A DNA stretch of 64,000 nucleotides. It comes from Endothia cerciana (Eukaryota; Ascomycota; Sordariomycetes; Diaporthales; Cryphonectriaceae). The notes beneath the pieces are model-generated. The model saw only the letters and a list, made by a program, of their open reading frames with translations. It did no database searches and was not told where the DNA came from. The position numbers and the translations under genes are program-made. This document shows, piece after piece, positions 25,526-36,469 of the stretch (positions are counted from its first letter, which is position 1; each line of letters starts with the position of its first letter). Location: assembly GCA_026119935.1 (NCBI GenBank), contig JALRMH010000006.1:558001-622000 (forward strand). The letters are read 5' to 3'.

Positions 25526-27126
25526 CTGTATGGTTCTTACTAGACTCGGGATCTACCAAGCGGATTTCATACGATAGAGGACTTGCAAGCTATGGGTATC
25601 TGGGTGCAGTCCGCCGGACTGCATCATTCCAGGCGTACAAATTATTATTTTTAAATTTTTGTTTTCCATTTCCTTCCTCTCACCTCGTTTTCTTTCCCCC
25701 GCGTCTGCACTTAACATTAGGACGACCTGGCCCGACTACATCGAGTCGCGGCGTTCTGGCAGAGCGCTGCACAATCCGTAGTCGCCGTCGCATTCATCTC
25801 TCATCCACTAGCCTCAGCAGACGAAAGGCAGAGCTCGGATAAGTAGGAGGTCGTACTATCGCCATCCGGTGCGAGTGAGACGGGGTTAGGACTGGCTCGC
25901 TACGCCCGGAATTCCGTGCTTGAACCTGAGCCTACCTAGATCTAAACCAAGGGTTCTTTTATAAACTTCTTTATCTGTTTATTGTTCTCGCCGACCACCT
26001 CCTGTTGATCGTAAGGCCCACACCTGCCAAGAACCTTCGCCCAGAGCCAGTTTGACGATCAGTATCAGGCCACGATGGCTTCGTTCCAGGAAGTGCCAAG
26101 AGCTCGTAAATGCGAGCCCTGAACCAGTGACTCCGGCGATAGTTACACATGTGTAGCCTTATCAGGTCCCTTTTGAGGAGCTTTGTAGCTGAGAAATCAA
26201 AGCTTCCGCACTCGTTTAATTCAATACTCCCCCCCTGCGGGTGGAACTGGAATGACTGGCCCGGGGCTCACTGGAGAGCAGTTTGGTCTTCAATAAAATT
26301 TCGGGACACTCACGTACTTGCCCGCGAGATGTTTCCATTCGAGGATAGACAGAAAATACTTCAGGTTTTCCTTATGATTGCCGCAAAAAGTTGTTAACTG
26401 GCAACAAAAGTGGCCGAGAAGATCCTTGCTGGCCGGGCATTCTTTCACTGAGGTCGCCCAGATACCTGGGGTTCTTCTACCAATGCTTCCAATATCGATA
26501 GGCGAGGACGCAAAGAGAACAAGTAGTGTGTAAGTGGCCCTCTGCTTATACGGACTGCAGTCACTTGAGCTAACACGCAGCATACTACCAAGGACTCAGT
26601 ATTGGGTAATAGTTCGGATTGGGTGCAGAGAAAACGTTCGTTTCTGGCCGTGCCCTTGATCTTTAGTAGGGCTGTGCCTGAAATGTTGGCGCCAGCTAAT
26701 TATAATTATAAGATCTCTGCAGTTTATAAACCCTGTATAGGCGCCCTCAGTTTTCATCTTCAGAATCCTTAAGCCAAGTGACTGTATTATCGGAATGTTT
26801 GTGGAAGTAATTTCCACCTTTTGCGTCCTATTTCCAGTATTTTTCCTCTTTGCTTCTTGGTCTAGATAATTCGTGAGAAGATCTCTGTGATGACGGGGCT
26901 TTCCGTTTCTGGCCACCGCTATAGGGTTATTGCTATTGGCAGGTAGAAGCGACTTTAATGAGGAGATGGAGCCTGACGCCCCTGGCGTGGGCTGGCATCG
27001 TTGCTCGACCACCACGTATTCAGCTTTATCTATACATGTCTCCCTAAGAGTGCTATCGAGAGTAGGTAGAGGACCTCCTTCGGCGATAGGTTGGGGGGTG
27101 CCGCTATGCTGCTCTTAGTGCTTTTT
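25526..27126. other. Intergenic, entering AT-rich decayed DNA
   Basis: Composition shifts from GC-rich to AT-rich at about 25,600. Short open frames on the minus strand (26290-26583, 26596-27015) lie downstream of the DUF7924-like relic, but I cannot assign them to a family. Confidence 0.45.
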
Positions 27127-28110
27127 TAACCAGTCCTTCAAGGCGTAAGACTATTCCTTCGCATGATCCTAGTTGTTTCTTAGCCCTTTTCGGCCGTCTT
27201 TAAACTCCTGGTGAGAGTTTATGAGGTTTGCCGACTTGACAGGATACTAGTGATATTTAAGTATGATATCCTCCGACGGAGTAGTATAGTGTGTATAGAG
27301 GTTGAGGTTGGTACTGTCTGTAGCGAAAGTCATGATCTCTTTCAAAGCCAGGGGGGTCAGCTTTCCTGAGATAGGAAAGAGCCTGGCTCCTTGCGCAGAT
27401 AAGGGCTGCTCTATTATAGGAGCTCTGCAGCTTCCCTTCTCCCATATCCTTTTCATATCCCTTCCACTCTCCGGACAGGCGGGGCAGTACTAAGGAGTTA
27501 AGGTTATCCTTGTAAAGAACGGCTCTGTCGATATGCTTGTTGACCGGAACTGGGCAGTATTCTTCCATCTTCAGGCCCTCGATAAAGTCGGGCTATAGAG
27601 TAGATAAGTGATTATTGGAGCTAATGTTCTTTGGAAAGCTTATAAATGCTTGGTTAAACACTCGGTGATAACTCTTGTCATCATATTTTTTTTCAGCAGC
27701 TGCCTATTCACTCTAATGACTATAATTGCTTTATTAGGGGCAACCTCAACATCATCAATATAATGCTTATATGCTGACTCAGAGGGCAAAGCAATTTCAC
27801 AAGATCTAGTATATTGCTTATAGATATCCTCGAGATTTGTAGGCAGTTTGGAGTGATGTGGTTCGAGAATGCTATCATGCCGGGCCTGGATTGCAAAACC
27901 AGATAGATGTTGTTGTCGAGGTGGTTTTTATTATTGATGATCTGATCGTGGAGTTGGGGGGAGCAGGCGCCGACGCCTTATTGGTTCTCTTCTTCGCCAT
28001 CTTGTTGAATAGGGCCAAGTTCTCCTGTGTTAATTGCGTCCGCTTTAGCTGGTGTTTGTTGCCGTCCTCGTCGCTATTAATCTACTGTTTCCGCAACTGC
28101 GTGGCGGGGA
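27127..28110 (-). pseudogene. DUF7924-like fungal protein, heavily decayed (RIP-like stops)
   Basis: The minus strand holds an ordered set of segments of one protein, broken by stops and frameshifts. They include A-L-F-N-K-M-A-K-K-R-T-N-K, then I-Q-A-R-H-D-S-I-L-E, Y-D-D-K-S-Y-H-R-V-F-N-Q-A-F, P-D-F-I-E-G-L-K-M-E-E-Y, L-S-G-E-W-K-G-Y-E-K-D-M, F-A-T-D-S-T-N-L-N-L-Y and E-F-K-D-G-R-K-G-L-R-N. This order is that of a multi-copy fungal domain I know as DUF7924 (name from memory); its E-x-K motif is the G-E-W-K-G piece. TAG stops before P-D-F-I-E-G, after L-K-Y-H, after L-R-N-N and before S-Y-A-L fall where Gln (CAG/CAA) is expected. One-base frameshifts lie near 27,903, in the A8 run at 27,675-27,682 and near 27,345. 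Function of the intact family is unknown to me. Confidence 0.7.
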
Positions 28111-28201
28111 AGGATTGCTCTTGTCCCTCGACTTTAAGCTTAAAAACCAAGATAAATAAACACTCAAGAGGCTTGAGCTGCTGTATAGTTTATACAAGCT
28201 G

Positions 28202-29278
28202 TTAGTAGTTGGCATATATTAGCAAATTCAGTTCTAATCTTGTGAGCATTCTGCTCAGTGACTGAGCCCTGCCAATCTCTCCGCTGCCCCTTCCCCCTCC
28301 TTCTAGTTTCGAGTTTGGACTTTGGCCCGAGTGGGACTCCATCAGGTCCTTGGCAGTTTGATGGACGAAGAAAATATGCTCGTCAGACACGCTTACAAGG
28401 AAATCGTAGCTAGCGAGAAGCCACTTCTTGAAGTCTTCGTTCGATGATAGGCCAAGATCCGCTTCGCTAGCTACAGCAAGATGGTCCCTGACGTCGATTG
28501 CGGTGTTCATCTCTCGAAGTGTTAAGGGTTTATATGCAGCTGTGATTAGGTGCAAAATAACGTCCACGCTACCGTTACCTTGGTCGTCGACATTTTTGAG
28601 CAGAGCGCTGTAGGCCTCAGTCACTGTTTGGGGCAGGCTTGTGATGTATCTTTTCCAACCATCCTGGGACCTCGGCCGGGCCTTTTCAGGATATGTAGTA
28701 TTAGTATTAACTATAGGTAAGTTCTCTCCTCGAAGCCCTGCAGTCTGAGAGCTTCTTCGATCGAACATTGTTGTGCGGTGTTGAATCCCTTTGTATGTGG
28801 GAGTTGTTCCATCTTGAATTCCAAGACCAGGTCGGTTTCACGTTGCATCTGCTTCTTTTCTTCCGTGTCATCTCCTGAAAGATGGATATAGAATCCAAAG
28901 TTACTTAAAACGTCTAGAATATGGGGATATCCACGCGTTGTAGCCAAAAACTTGACGCGTACTCCAGTACTCGAATGCGCGTCTGTGAATGACTTCAGGT
29001 TTTCGATGACAATTTTCCCATCGTCGACGTTACACTCGTCCAGGGCATCTTAGCACACAAATGATACTGGCGCACTGTTCCTTCTTGGAAATTGTCGTGA
29101 AGAAGTCCCATAAAGCTGATGTGTCTGTGGCAAATCGGTCCCCGGCCTTGAGGATCTCGTGCTCGACCTTGTTGTCGAGCCGATGCTCTTGGTCGCTGAA
29201 AAGCTGGTGTAAGACTGCAGCAAGAGCATTTTCTAGACTTCCCTGCTCCGGAGAATCTTTGAAGAAGAAATACAATAC
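28202..29278 (-). pseudogene. NACHT/STAND NLR-type protein fragment, decayed
   Basis: The minus strand carries a piece of a fungal NLR ATPase of the kind involved in heterokaryon incompatibility and self/non-self responses. Order: V-L-Y-F-F-F-K-D after a likely 3' splice site at 29279, a helical stretch ending I-S-K-K-E-Q-C, then the Walker B region D-A-L-D-E-C-N. Next come A-T-T-R-G-Y-P-H-I (sensor 1), S-L-P-Q-T-V-T-E-A-Y-S-A-L-L, and F-V-H-Q-T-A-K-D (winged-helix end). One extra A at about 29053 shifts the frame just before Walker B. A TAG at about 28708 replaces the Trp expected after E-R-T-Y-L, and another frameshift follows near 28,680. I find no Walker A (GxxGxGKS/T) upstream and no WD40, ankyrin or TPR repeats downstream, so both ends are lost. 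The family is clear from motif order; the subtype is not. Confidence 0.75.
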
Positions 29279-30049
29279 CTGAAGTCGGATTAGCAAAGGT
29301 TATTTTGCCCCTTAAAACATGTCGATTTTCGGATAGACATAGATAAATGATACCCGATCATGAAAAGTCCCGTTTTCTGCACGATGGCTATGAATGACTG
29401 ACAGTAAGGCCGGTTAAGGCATGTACAGGAGACCAGAGATTTGATAGGGGTTGATGACAAGTTGAACAACACGAAAGAGTAGAACGATATCTTGAGGGAC
29501 GTGATCAACGGATATGAAGGATTGAGGAAACATGCTTGCCTACCGTCGCATCAACGTTCCGTCCGGGCAAAACTTCACAATGAGATAAGGAGGAGATGTC
29601 TTAACGTTGACTTCTGTCACGCACTGCTGAGGGGCAACACTAGCAGCTGATATTTAAAGAAACTTGGAAACACGCGTCTGAGCACCGGATAGGCGGCTGC
29701 AGCCCACAGCTGTTGCCAAGGAGCTACGGCAGCTCTGCACACATCTCTTTTCCTGGCCCGGGCTCTGTTGTTAAGAAGCCAGGCTTTTCATGCCCTTTCT
29801 CTTCAAAGCTAACGCAAAATAAATCCATTAGACGAACAGCGCCCTGTAGACAAATGTCAGTTTTAGAGCAAGCTACAGGATATATTCCCTTCCATCTTAA
29901 CCCTCCAGCCCCAGTGCCACTTTGCTTAACTGAACTCTTATAAAAGATGGCTAAGGCAGGCAATGTTGATTCCTCAAGCACCGTACTGTTCTGCCCCGCA
30001 GCCTGACCTGTTCTTTCGACTTGCCTGCTGAATCCGTAAGTATAACAGC
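29279..30049. other. AT-rich, no gene recognised
   Basis: The expected N-terminal part of the NLR relic (Walker A) is not found here. Only short, motif-free open frames are present. Confidence 0.45.
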
Positions 30050-30366
30050 TTATATAGGCTCCCAGCTCAAGATAAATGACATATACATATATGTTGCTAG
30101 AGACATCAGGCGACTGCCAATTAACATCTCGTACGCCATCTGCGCTGGCGCTCGAAGCACCTCGGGCCACATGTCCTTGCCACCCGGAACTGGTGCGTCG
30201 AAGCTTAGCCCGGCGTCTTCGATCCGCTGCCGGCTCTGGGCCCAACCGTAACGACCAAGAACGACAAACACCACGTATTACCCTCGGTCTCGATCCGGTG
30301 CATGCCACAATAGGGGAGCACGAGCTGCCAGATAACCTCCTGGAGCTCGACCGCGAGGGTCGGTAA
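30050..30366 (-). pseudogene. Possible 2EXR-domain relic
   Basis: On the minus strand from 30366 the frame reads L-P-T-L-A-V-E-L-Q-E-V-I-W-Q-L-V-L-P, then G-M-H-R-I-E. This resembles the opening of the fungal 2EXR domain (F-x-x-L-P-x-E-L-R-x-x-I-W...P). The family-like reading then moves to another frame near 30,250, with G-W-A-Q-S-R-Q-R-I-E-D and P-A-Q-M-A-Y-E-M-L. No intact start or end is visible. The match is short, so this is tentative. Confidence 0.4.
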
Positions 30367-31210
30367 AGATCGCCATAGTGTGTGTACCTTTCCGTGCAGG
30401 TGGCGTTCGCGAGAGGTGGAGTAATGCTGAGAGCAGAGTCTGACTGCGTGAGTTTGGTTTTTGTCTCTTGACTCGACAGGCGGAGTAACGCTGTGAGTGG
30501 TGCAGTCTGACTGAATACTGCTGAACCAACAATGCCGTTGGTGTTCAGATAAGCCCACGATCCCTGTTAACTCCCTATATAGATACTTAGAAAGAGTAAG
30601 GCGAAGTTGAAATGCTGAGCTCAACTTTGAGACAAGCCTTCAGCACCAAAATCTCCCCATCGATCCCACCAGATTTGCATCATTTGGTAAATGCTTCTTC
30701 GGCAGGCCCCTTACCGTTGAACAAATTGATGAGCTATTCGACACCTGCCTAATGATTGCGTCGTGGGTGTCACAGCCACAGCGGATCCCGTGGGGAGGCT
30801 GCCACGATTTCCGTGTTGAGGCGCAGAGGATAATCCACTCCATCACTAGTTTGCCGTGGGGAAGGTTATAGACCGGTCCACATACAATGCCTAGCCTGAT
30901 GATGTAAGTGATCAACTTGGCTGCGCCACGAAATCCTTCGGCTTAAGTCTTCTGCCAGTCAGATACGCAGCTGAAGACGTGCTTAAATCTGACATCTGGA
31001 GTCGGCCGGGGATGCTTCAGCTTGGACAAGACCTGTTTTGTGATTGTCTCTAACTGAGGCCGTGAACTTGCGAGTGTCTTGGCTGGCTGTATTTAATATT
31101 CGTTCAACTGCCCGGGGTATAATTCTTCCCAGCTTTCCAAGCCTCTTGCCCCGAAATCCCAACGCATCGTCTTTCTGAGACATCGTCGTTTCTCTTCCAC
31201 AAACACAGCG
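30367..31210. other. No intact gene; one coding-like open fragment on the plus strand
   Basis: On the plus strand at about 30620-30868 a frame without an ATG reads like protein: P-L-T-V-E-Q-I-D-E-L-F-D-T, then W-V-S-Q-P-Q-R-I-P-W-G. It ends at TAG. I do not recognise it. The remaining sequence should include the promoter of the LURP-one-like gene at 31211. Confidence 0.35.
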
Positions 31211-31942
31211 ATGTCAGCCAAATTACAATCGTCACCTGATGGGTCCATATTACCAGAACATCATGGCCCACATTTTACCACCGAGGACGGCTCACTAATC
31301 TCCCAGGACCGCGCCGATGCTCTGAGAAGGAACCCTGAGAAGTTCCCCTTGGAAGCAGTTACGCCACCCTTGGTGATGCTCGAAGGGTACGTGGCGGCGA
31401 AGGAGACGGGCCTCAACGTTCGGGTCTACGACAAGATTCAGAGAAGGGTCACGGTGAAGGACGGGGAAGGCAACGAGCTGTTCAATGTGAAGGGCCCGGC
31501 GCCGTTCTCGTCGTGGAGCTGGCGCCGGAAGGTCTACGACAGCGCCAGGGGGGACGCGCACATCTTCGACTTCCACCACAACGGGGCGAGGATGACGAGC
31601 TGGAAGGTCGAGACCCCGGGCGGCCAGCAGCTCGCCTTCCTGGAGTTCCGGAAGCTATGGAGCATGAGCATGAACGACCTGGCCATCAGGGGGACGCTGC
31701 GCACGCCAGCCGGTGAAGACGTTGTGGTGATCATGAGACCTATCGACGAGCTTGGCGAGTTTACGTCGGTCACGACCAGCAATGACGATGTGCTTGCCAT
31801 TATCATCCGGCGCATGGATGAGAGATTGGTGGACCTCAGTGTTTGGGATGTGAGAATCGCGCCTGGAGTGGACATGAGCTTTGTGAGTGAACGTCTGCGC
31901 GTACCCAAGGACACCTCGTTGATTAACATAGATATCAGATAA
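31211..31942 (+). CDS. LURP-one-related / tubby-C-like domain protein (243 aa, single exon)
   Basis: An intact single-exon frame with GC-rich codon use, unlike the decayed DNA on both sides. The middle resembles the LOR (PF04525) beta-barrel fold: V-R-V-Y-D-K-I-Q-R-R-V-T-V-K-D near residues 70-84, G-N-E-L-F-N-V-K-G near 87-95, and W-R-R-K-V-Y-D-S-A-R-G-D with I-F-D-F near 103-121. LOR proteins are small soluble proteins whose biochemical role in fungi is unknown; plant members are linked to defence and tubby relatives bind phosphoinositides. There is no signal peptide or membrane segment. The ATG at 31211 is the first in frame; the stop is TAA. The LOR call rests on a remembered pattern of alternating short strands and W/F/D positions, so it is moderately sure; that the gene is real is more certain. 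Confidence 0.72.
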   Translation: MSAKLQSSPDGSILPEHHGPHFTTEDGSLISQDRADALRRNPEKFPLEAVTPPLVMLEGYVAAKETGLNVRVYDKIQRRVTVKDGEGNELFNVKGPAPFSSWSWRRKVYDSARGDAHIFDFHHNGARMTSWKVETPGGQQLAFLEFRKLWSMSMNDLAIRGTLRTPAGEDVVVIMRPIDELGEFTSVTTSNDDVLAIIIRRMDERLVDLSVWDVRIAPGVDMSFVSERLRVPKDTSLINIDIR

Positions 31943-34900
31943 TAGCGCTCACTCTGTTGCGGGCCCAGATGGGCCGCGGATGGAAGACGGTCATTTTTGG
32001 AACGTGATGAGCCTGGCTTCCGAGATGAGACCGGGCTTCGACGGCCTGGAGACATGCCCTCATGAAGATCTGTGTGAAGCCAGCGACTTACGCTCATTGA
32101 CGGTGTAGGGACTTGCTCCCGGAGGACGTCCAGGGCCGATTGCCTGGGACTGATACAGGTCGAAGCCGGAGACCTGGTTCTGCCTCGCACAGCTTCTAGA
32201 TACTGTATGATAGATGATAATTCCGGGGCCTGACGAGCTTGTCCTTGTCGTTGAGAACGTCCATACGACCAGCTTGAGGCAATCGCCCAACGGCAAAAAA
32301 AAAAATCGAGTCTCATATGCCAACTCATCTGACCATATCTTGAAGAACGATACTTGGCAGGATGCCCAGGGAGCCTTCTTCACACAGGTCATAAAGATTG
32401 GGTTTGATTTTCAGGGACGTGCTCAGAGAAAACGCCCAAGGCTGGAAGACTCGAAAACCACGTTCTACGAGGTGGAGGCTTGCCCATAGCTCATCCCATA
32501 GAAGGCTGCTGCCGACTACTTCGTCTCCTGGAAAGCGATGGAAGGATTGATTATTCATGCCCGCCTTGCTTACTCCAATGTATAGCTCACGAGTGTGAAG
32601 ATGTCGGAGGACAAGGACAAAGATGATCATATCTGACTTCTGTGCTTCTGAACGCATAATGAGACCGGACTAAGCCCATGACGGGCATCCAGATACAGAA
32701 TGCGCCGTTCAGGGTCCGAAGAATATCAGGAAGGCATAGAACAATAGGGATGATAGGAATGAACTGTATGCTACGTACATTTCGATACAGTCTTTGCGAA
32801 CACCCTTGTCCACCTGCGCTGGTCTGCTGATTACGCCGAAATCAAGTCTGAAAAGACAATGAGTCGGGAGGGCCTATAATATGTGGTGCTTTGGCTGGGA
32901 GAGATGATAATTCGGTCTTTATACCCTGAGTCTCCGCAATCGACCTGTGGCGTGTTTATTGCCTTTATAATTGACACTGGATACCCTTTCTATCTACCTA
33001 GTCAACCCGTCTACATGTCTCAAGAGATCTTGACTCGTTAGGTCTGTTTCCGTGAATCTTAAGCAATTCTCTCCCCCTCTCTTTTCCCCAGGTACATAAA
33101 GGTGACCAAAGGATTGGAGTCAAGGGAAGATCGAGTGTTTGGTGTCAGACACGGATGGAGATCTTTCCGGCAGGAGGTTTTATTTCTGTCTGGTATGGAA
33201 AAGAAAACTACGATTCTGGCTTCCCGCAGGTTCACTAGGGACAATGTTGAAGAAATAATATATCTGCGGCTGTCGAGCCTCACAACTCAGGGATTTGCCT
33301 CCGGGGGAACGGCACCCCAGTATATAGATCCACCATTAAATATCCACATTTATCTTGTTTGCTTGGCAATTCAACCTGCTATCTTTTCACACTTCCCTAC
33401 CTCGCAGGTTGATCATGCATGAGGTAGAGGTCTCTGTGTCCACCAATTTCAATCTTGACCGATGAAACTGGGGAAGGTTGCTTCACAACAGACGAGAAGG
33501 GTAGCGGGAAATCCTGAGGTTGGGCTGCACGCGATTTAAAGATTACAGCAGACCACTTTACCCTTCGAGGCGACAGTCAACCTTGGGAGTCCTGACTAAT
33601 GCCTAGGTCTGTGTCGTCGTCTGGAAACCCCGCGTCAGCTCAACAATTCGGTCTACCAACCATCATCTCGTCCCAACACCAAGTTCTCTTCTACGGTTAC
33701 TAGACGCCAAGCTCATCTCGTTTTCTGGGTGCTGTCATCTCAACCTGCAGATCGTTCGTTTACATGGTAGCCAAGACAATCGCCATAAGGATGCCGCCAA
33801 ACCCCAACGCCTGGAACCACAGTGGGGATCTCCACAAACACGCTCTGTTTCAGAACCAGGTCGACACCGGTATCAGTGGTATCAACCCTGTGCGGCTCTT
33901 TTAAGCTTCTTTCAAACGTTAACTGCGCCAAGACAGGGCTGCCACTCCTGGCCGGCCAACCTTTCGTATCGCAGCTATGCCGAGGCAGGTTATGATAATC
34001 GTCTACTCTGCTTCAGACGCGGCTCGACTGACGGCAAGCTGGGAGCTGGTAGCAATGTGCACAAGCCTGAGCCTGGCCCATCTGCGCAATCTTGCGCTCT
34101 CGCTCGCGGGCGAGACGCCTAGGTCCATGGCCCTGCAGACTTTTTGTCGCTGCAACGGTCTGCGGACGGATCCTTCAGCTCCCGAGCCCAGTCAGCACAT
34201 GCATCCTCTATGGCAATGAGGCGCAGCAGCCCCAGCAGTAGACTGTACGGCACCTGGATCCGTCCGGTAAACAATGGCCCTGCACGTGGTGTACACCGCT
34301 GGACGTTGCTGATCCGCATCCCCGGAGGATACGCTGCTATGCGCCTTGAGCAAGCGCTCTAGAGAACGCCACCTTCCAGCACTCAGACCACATCTAGGCT
34401 ATATGCCTGATGCCACCATAAGAAGGCTGGAGCTGGCACTGGCTTCCTCGAAGAATCTCAACGCTTACCGTTGCAACTTTTCCGAAGATCGCTGCGTCTG
34501 GTTGCGATTTCTAATTCTGTAACATGCGGAGGACTCGGTTGTTTGATCCACAGTTTTGCTTCCCCATGCTCTCACAACGCCCAATGATGAGCTCGGGCCG
34601 TGCTTTGACACATCCGTCCATAGCCTTACAATATCTGTATGATTTTCCCGATCTACAGCTCAGGTCAAACCGGGAGGATCCACATCGGCCTCTTTGGTGG
34701 TCTCTGCGTGGGCGGATCAGCGGCACCCCCGTTTGGTTTTCTCCTCGACCTGGCGATTGCCCCGGCCAGTGGCTTAACAGTAAATGAGCGGTAGAGATGA
34801 TCATTCTAAGTCGCTTGTACATGCCCTGACGATCTTTTTGCCGCGCCTCGGCTCGTCTCCGCTCCAGTTGGGCCCTCGAGATCACTGCTGGTCTTGTCCC

Positions 34901-35348
34901 ACCCCTGAAGCGGACGAAGATCCAGGTACATGCTCGTGCTCACCCTGCCTTTTAACACGAGGAGTCTCAGTCGTCCAGACTCTTGATGTTCCCAAAGTTG
35001 GGATGAGATGGCTGTCATATTGTACGCTATGAGCTGTCAGATCATAATGAACTGGATCATCCCAAAGCTGGGTTCCTGACGGAGGTCGACACCCCCAGGC
35101 CGTCCCAGCAAGGGTGTCGGACCCGTCAATACCATCGAGACGAGATAAAAGCTTCTTCTCCCGCCCACCTTCTCTTCGACTCCATCTTGTTTCGCCTCGA
35201 CAGCCATCCCAATATTCCCCAGTATCAGTGAGAACCTTTTCTCCTTTTTTGTTTTCCCCGTCACTCTCCTTTATCGCACAACGGGTTGATCCCATTCCAT
35301 TCTCTGAGCTGCGCTCTTATTCCTTCATTCTAATAATCGACATCCACC
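31943..35348. other. 3.4 kb without a recognisable gene
   Basis: Short frames only (at most about 260 codons, the longest of them antisense to the LURP-one-like gene). There is an A9 run near 32297. The last 150 bases before 35349 are pyrimidine-rich, a typical leader for the secreted protein gene that follows. Confidence 0.45.
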
Positions 35349-36469
35349 ATGAAGAACCTGGGAAGCATCGTCCTCCTTCTCGCGGCCGGCGCTGGCTACG
35401 TGGCCTCTCTGCCCGCCGGGGAGGGCCCTCAGAACCAGATCCGCGCCGTCAACGGCGGCACGTATGAGATCCTTGTTCGTGAGCCCAAGAAGAAGAACAA
35501 GGACAACGGCGCCACAGCTGCCGCTGCTGGTGAGTGGCCTTTCCGTCCTTTCCCCCCCCTTCTTTTCTTTTCTCATGGTCTGGACCCGAAGGCCTAGTGA
35601 CTAACGGAACAAAATCTTCAGCCGCCGCTGCTCAAGCAACCAGCAACGCCGCCGCAGCCGCCAACGGCACAGCGAACGCAGCAGCTGCTACAGGCCAGAA
35701 CGACGCCGCTGGCAAGAAGGCGGCCAAGGCTGCCAAGGCCGCCGCGGCCGACGCGGCGGCGGCCAACGGTACTGCGAATGCCAACCAGCAGGGAGCCGAT
35801 GCCGCAGCTCAACAGCAGCAGGGCCAGGGAGCCGATGCCGCCGCCGCAGCAGCTCAACAGCAGCAGGGTGCTGGCGGTGACCAGATTGCCCAACTCATCC
35901 AAGGGTATGGCCTCGGCCTTCCAACCACTACCACTTTTCATTATTCAGGATAAGGGCTGAAATTCTCGTCTAGTCTCGTGGGCGACCTTGGCGGAGCTGG
36001 TGCTGCCGGAGCCGGCGCACAGCAAGGTGGTCTTGGGTCCCTACTCGCCGGTGTGCTGAAGGAGCGCGAGGCCGAGCCCGATGACGAGGTCAACCTCGAG
36101 GAGCGTGCCGGCAAGGGGTGAGTCTCGGCCTAGCCATCCCAACCCCTTCCTCATCGAGTGCATGATGCTGAGCTGTGTTCTTTTTCTCGTTCCAGGAATG
36201 GCAAGGCCAACGGCGCAGGCGCTGCGAACGCCGCAGCTGCGAAGAACAACGGAAACAACGCAAACAATGCGAACGGCGGCTCGGGCACCGTGAACGCGGC
36301 AGCCAGCGACGGGTCGGCCGGCATCGCGGCCGCGGAGGCTGCCCAGTCCGCTGTCGAGCTCGGCCCCGGCGCGCTGACGGGCACTGCTGCTGCGGCCCAG
36401 GCCAAGGAGACGGGCGCTGCGAAGGCGAATGGTGCCAAGGCCAACAAGAATGGGAAGGGTGCCAACTAG
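35349..36469 (+). CDS. Secreted Ala/Asn/Gln-rich low-complexity protein (293 aa, 4 exons)
   Basis: Exons 35349-35529, 35622-35904, 35974-36117 and 36196-36469 sum to 882 nt; introns have GTGAGT/GTATGG donors and CAG/TAG acceptors, and the first has a CTAAC branch site. The product starts with a clear signal peptide (M-K-N-L-G-S-I-V-L-L-L-A-A-G-A-G) of about 20 residues. The mature part is built from Ala runs broken by Asn-Gly-Thr, Gln4 and Gly units. A-N-G-T-A-N occurs twice and Q-Q-G-A-D-A-A-A-like units recur. A hydrophobic G-D-L-G-G-A-G-A-A-G segment is followed by L-K-E-R-E-A-E-P and E-E-R-A-G-K-G, which look like propeptide-type processing sites, though not perfect Kex2 KR. There is no cysteine and no known domain. 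A wall-associated, surface-active or effector-like role is possible, but none can be inferred from motif. Confidence 0.8.
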
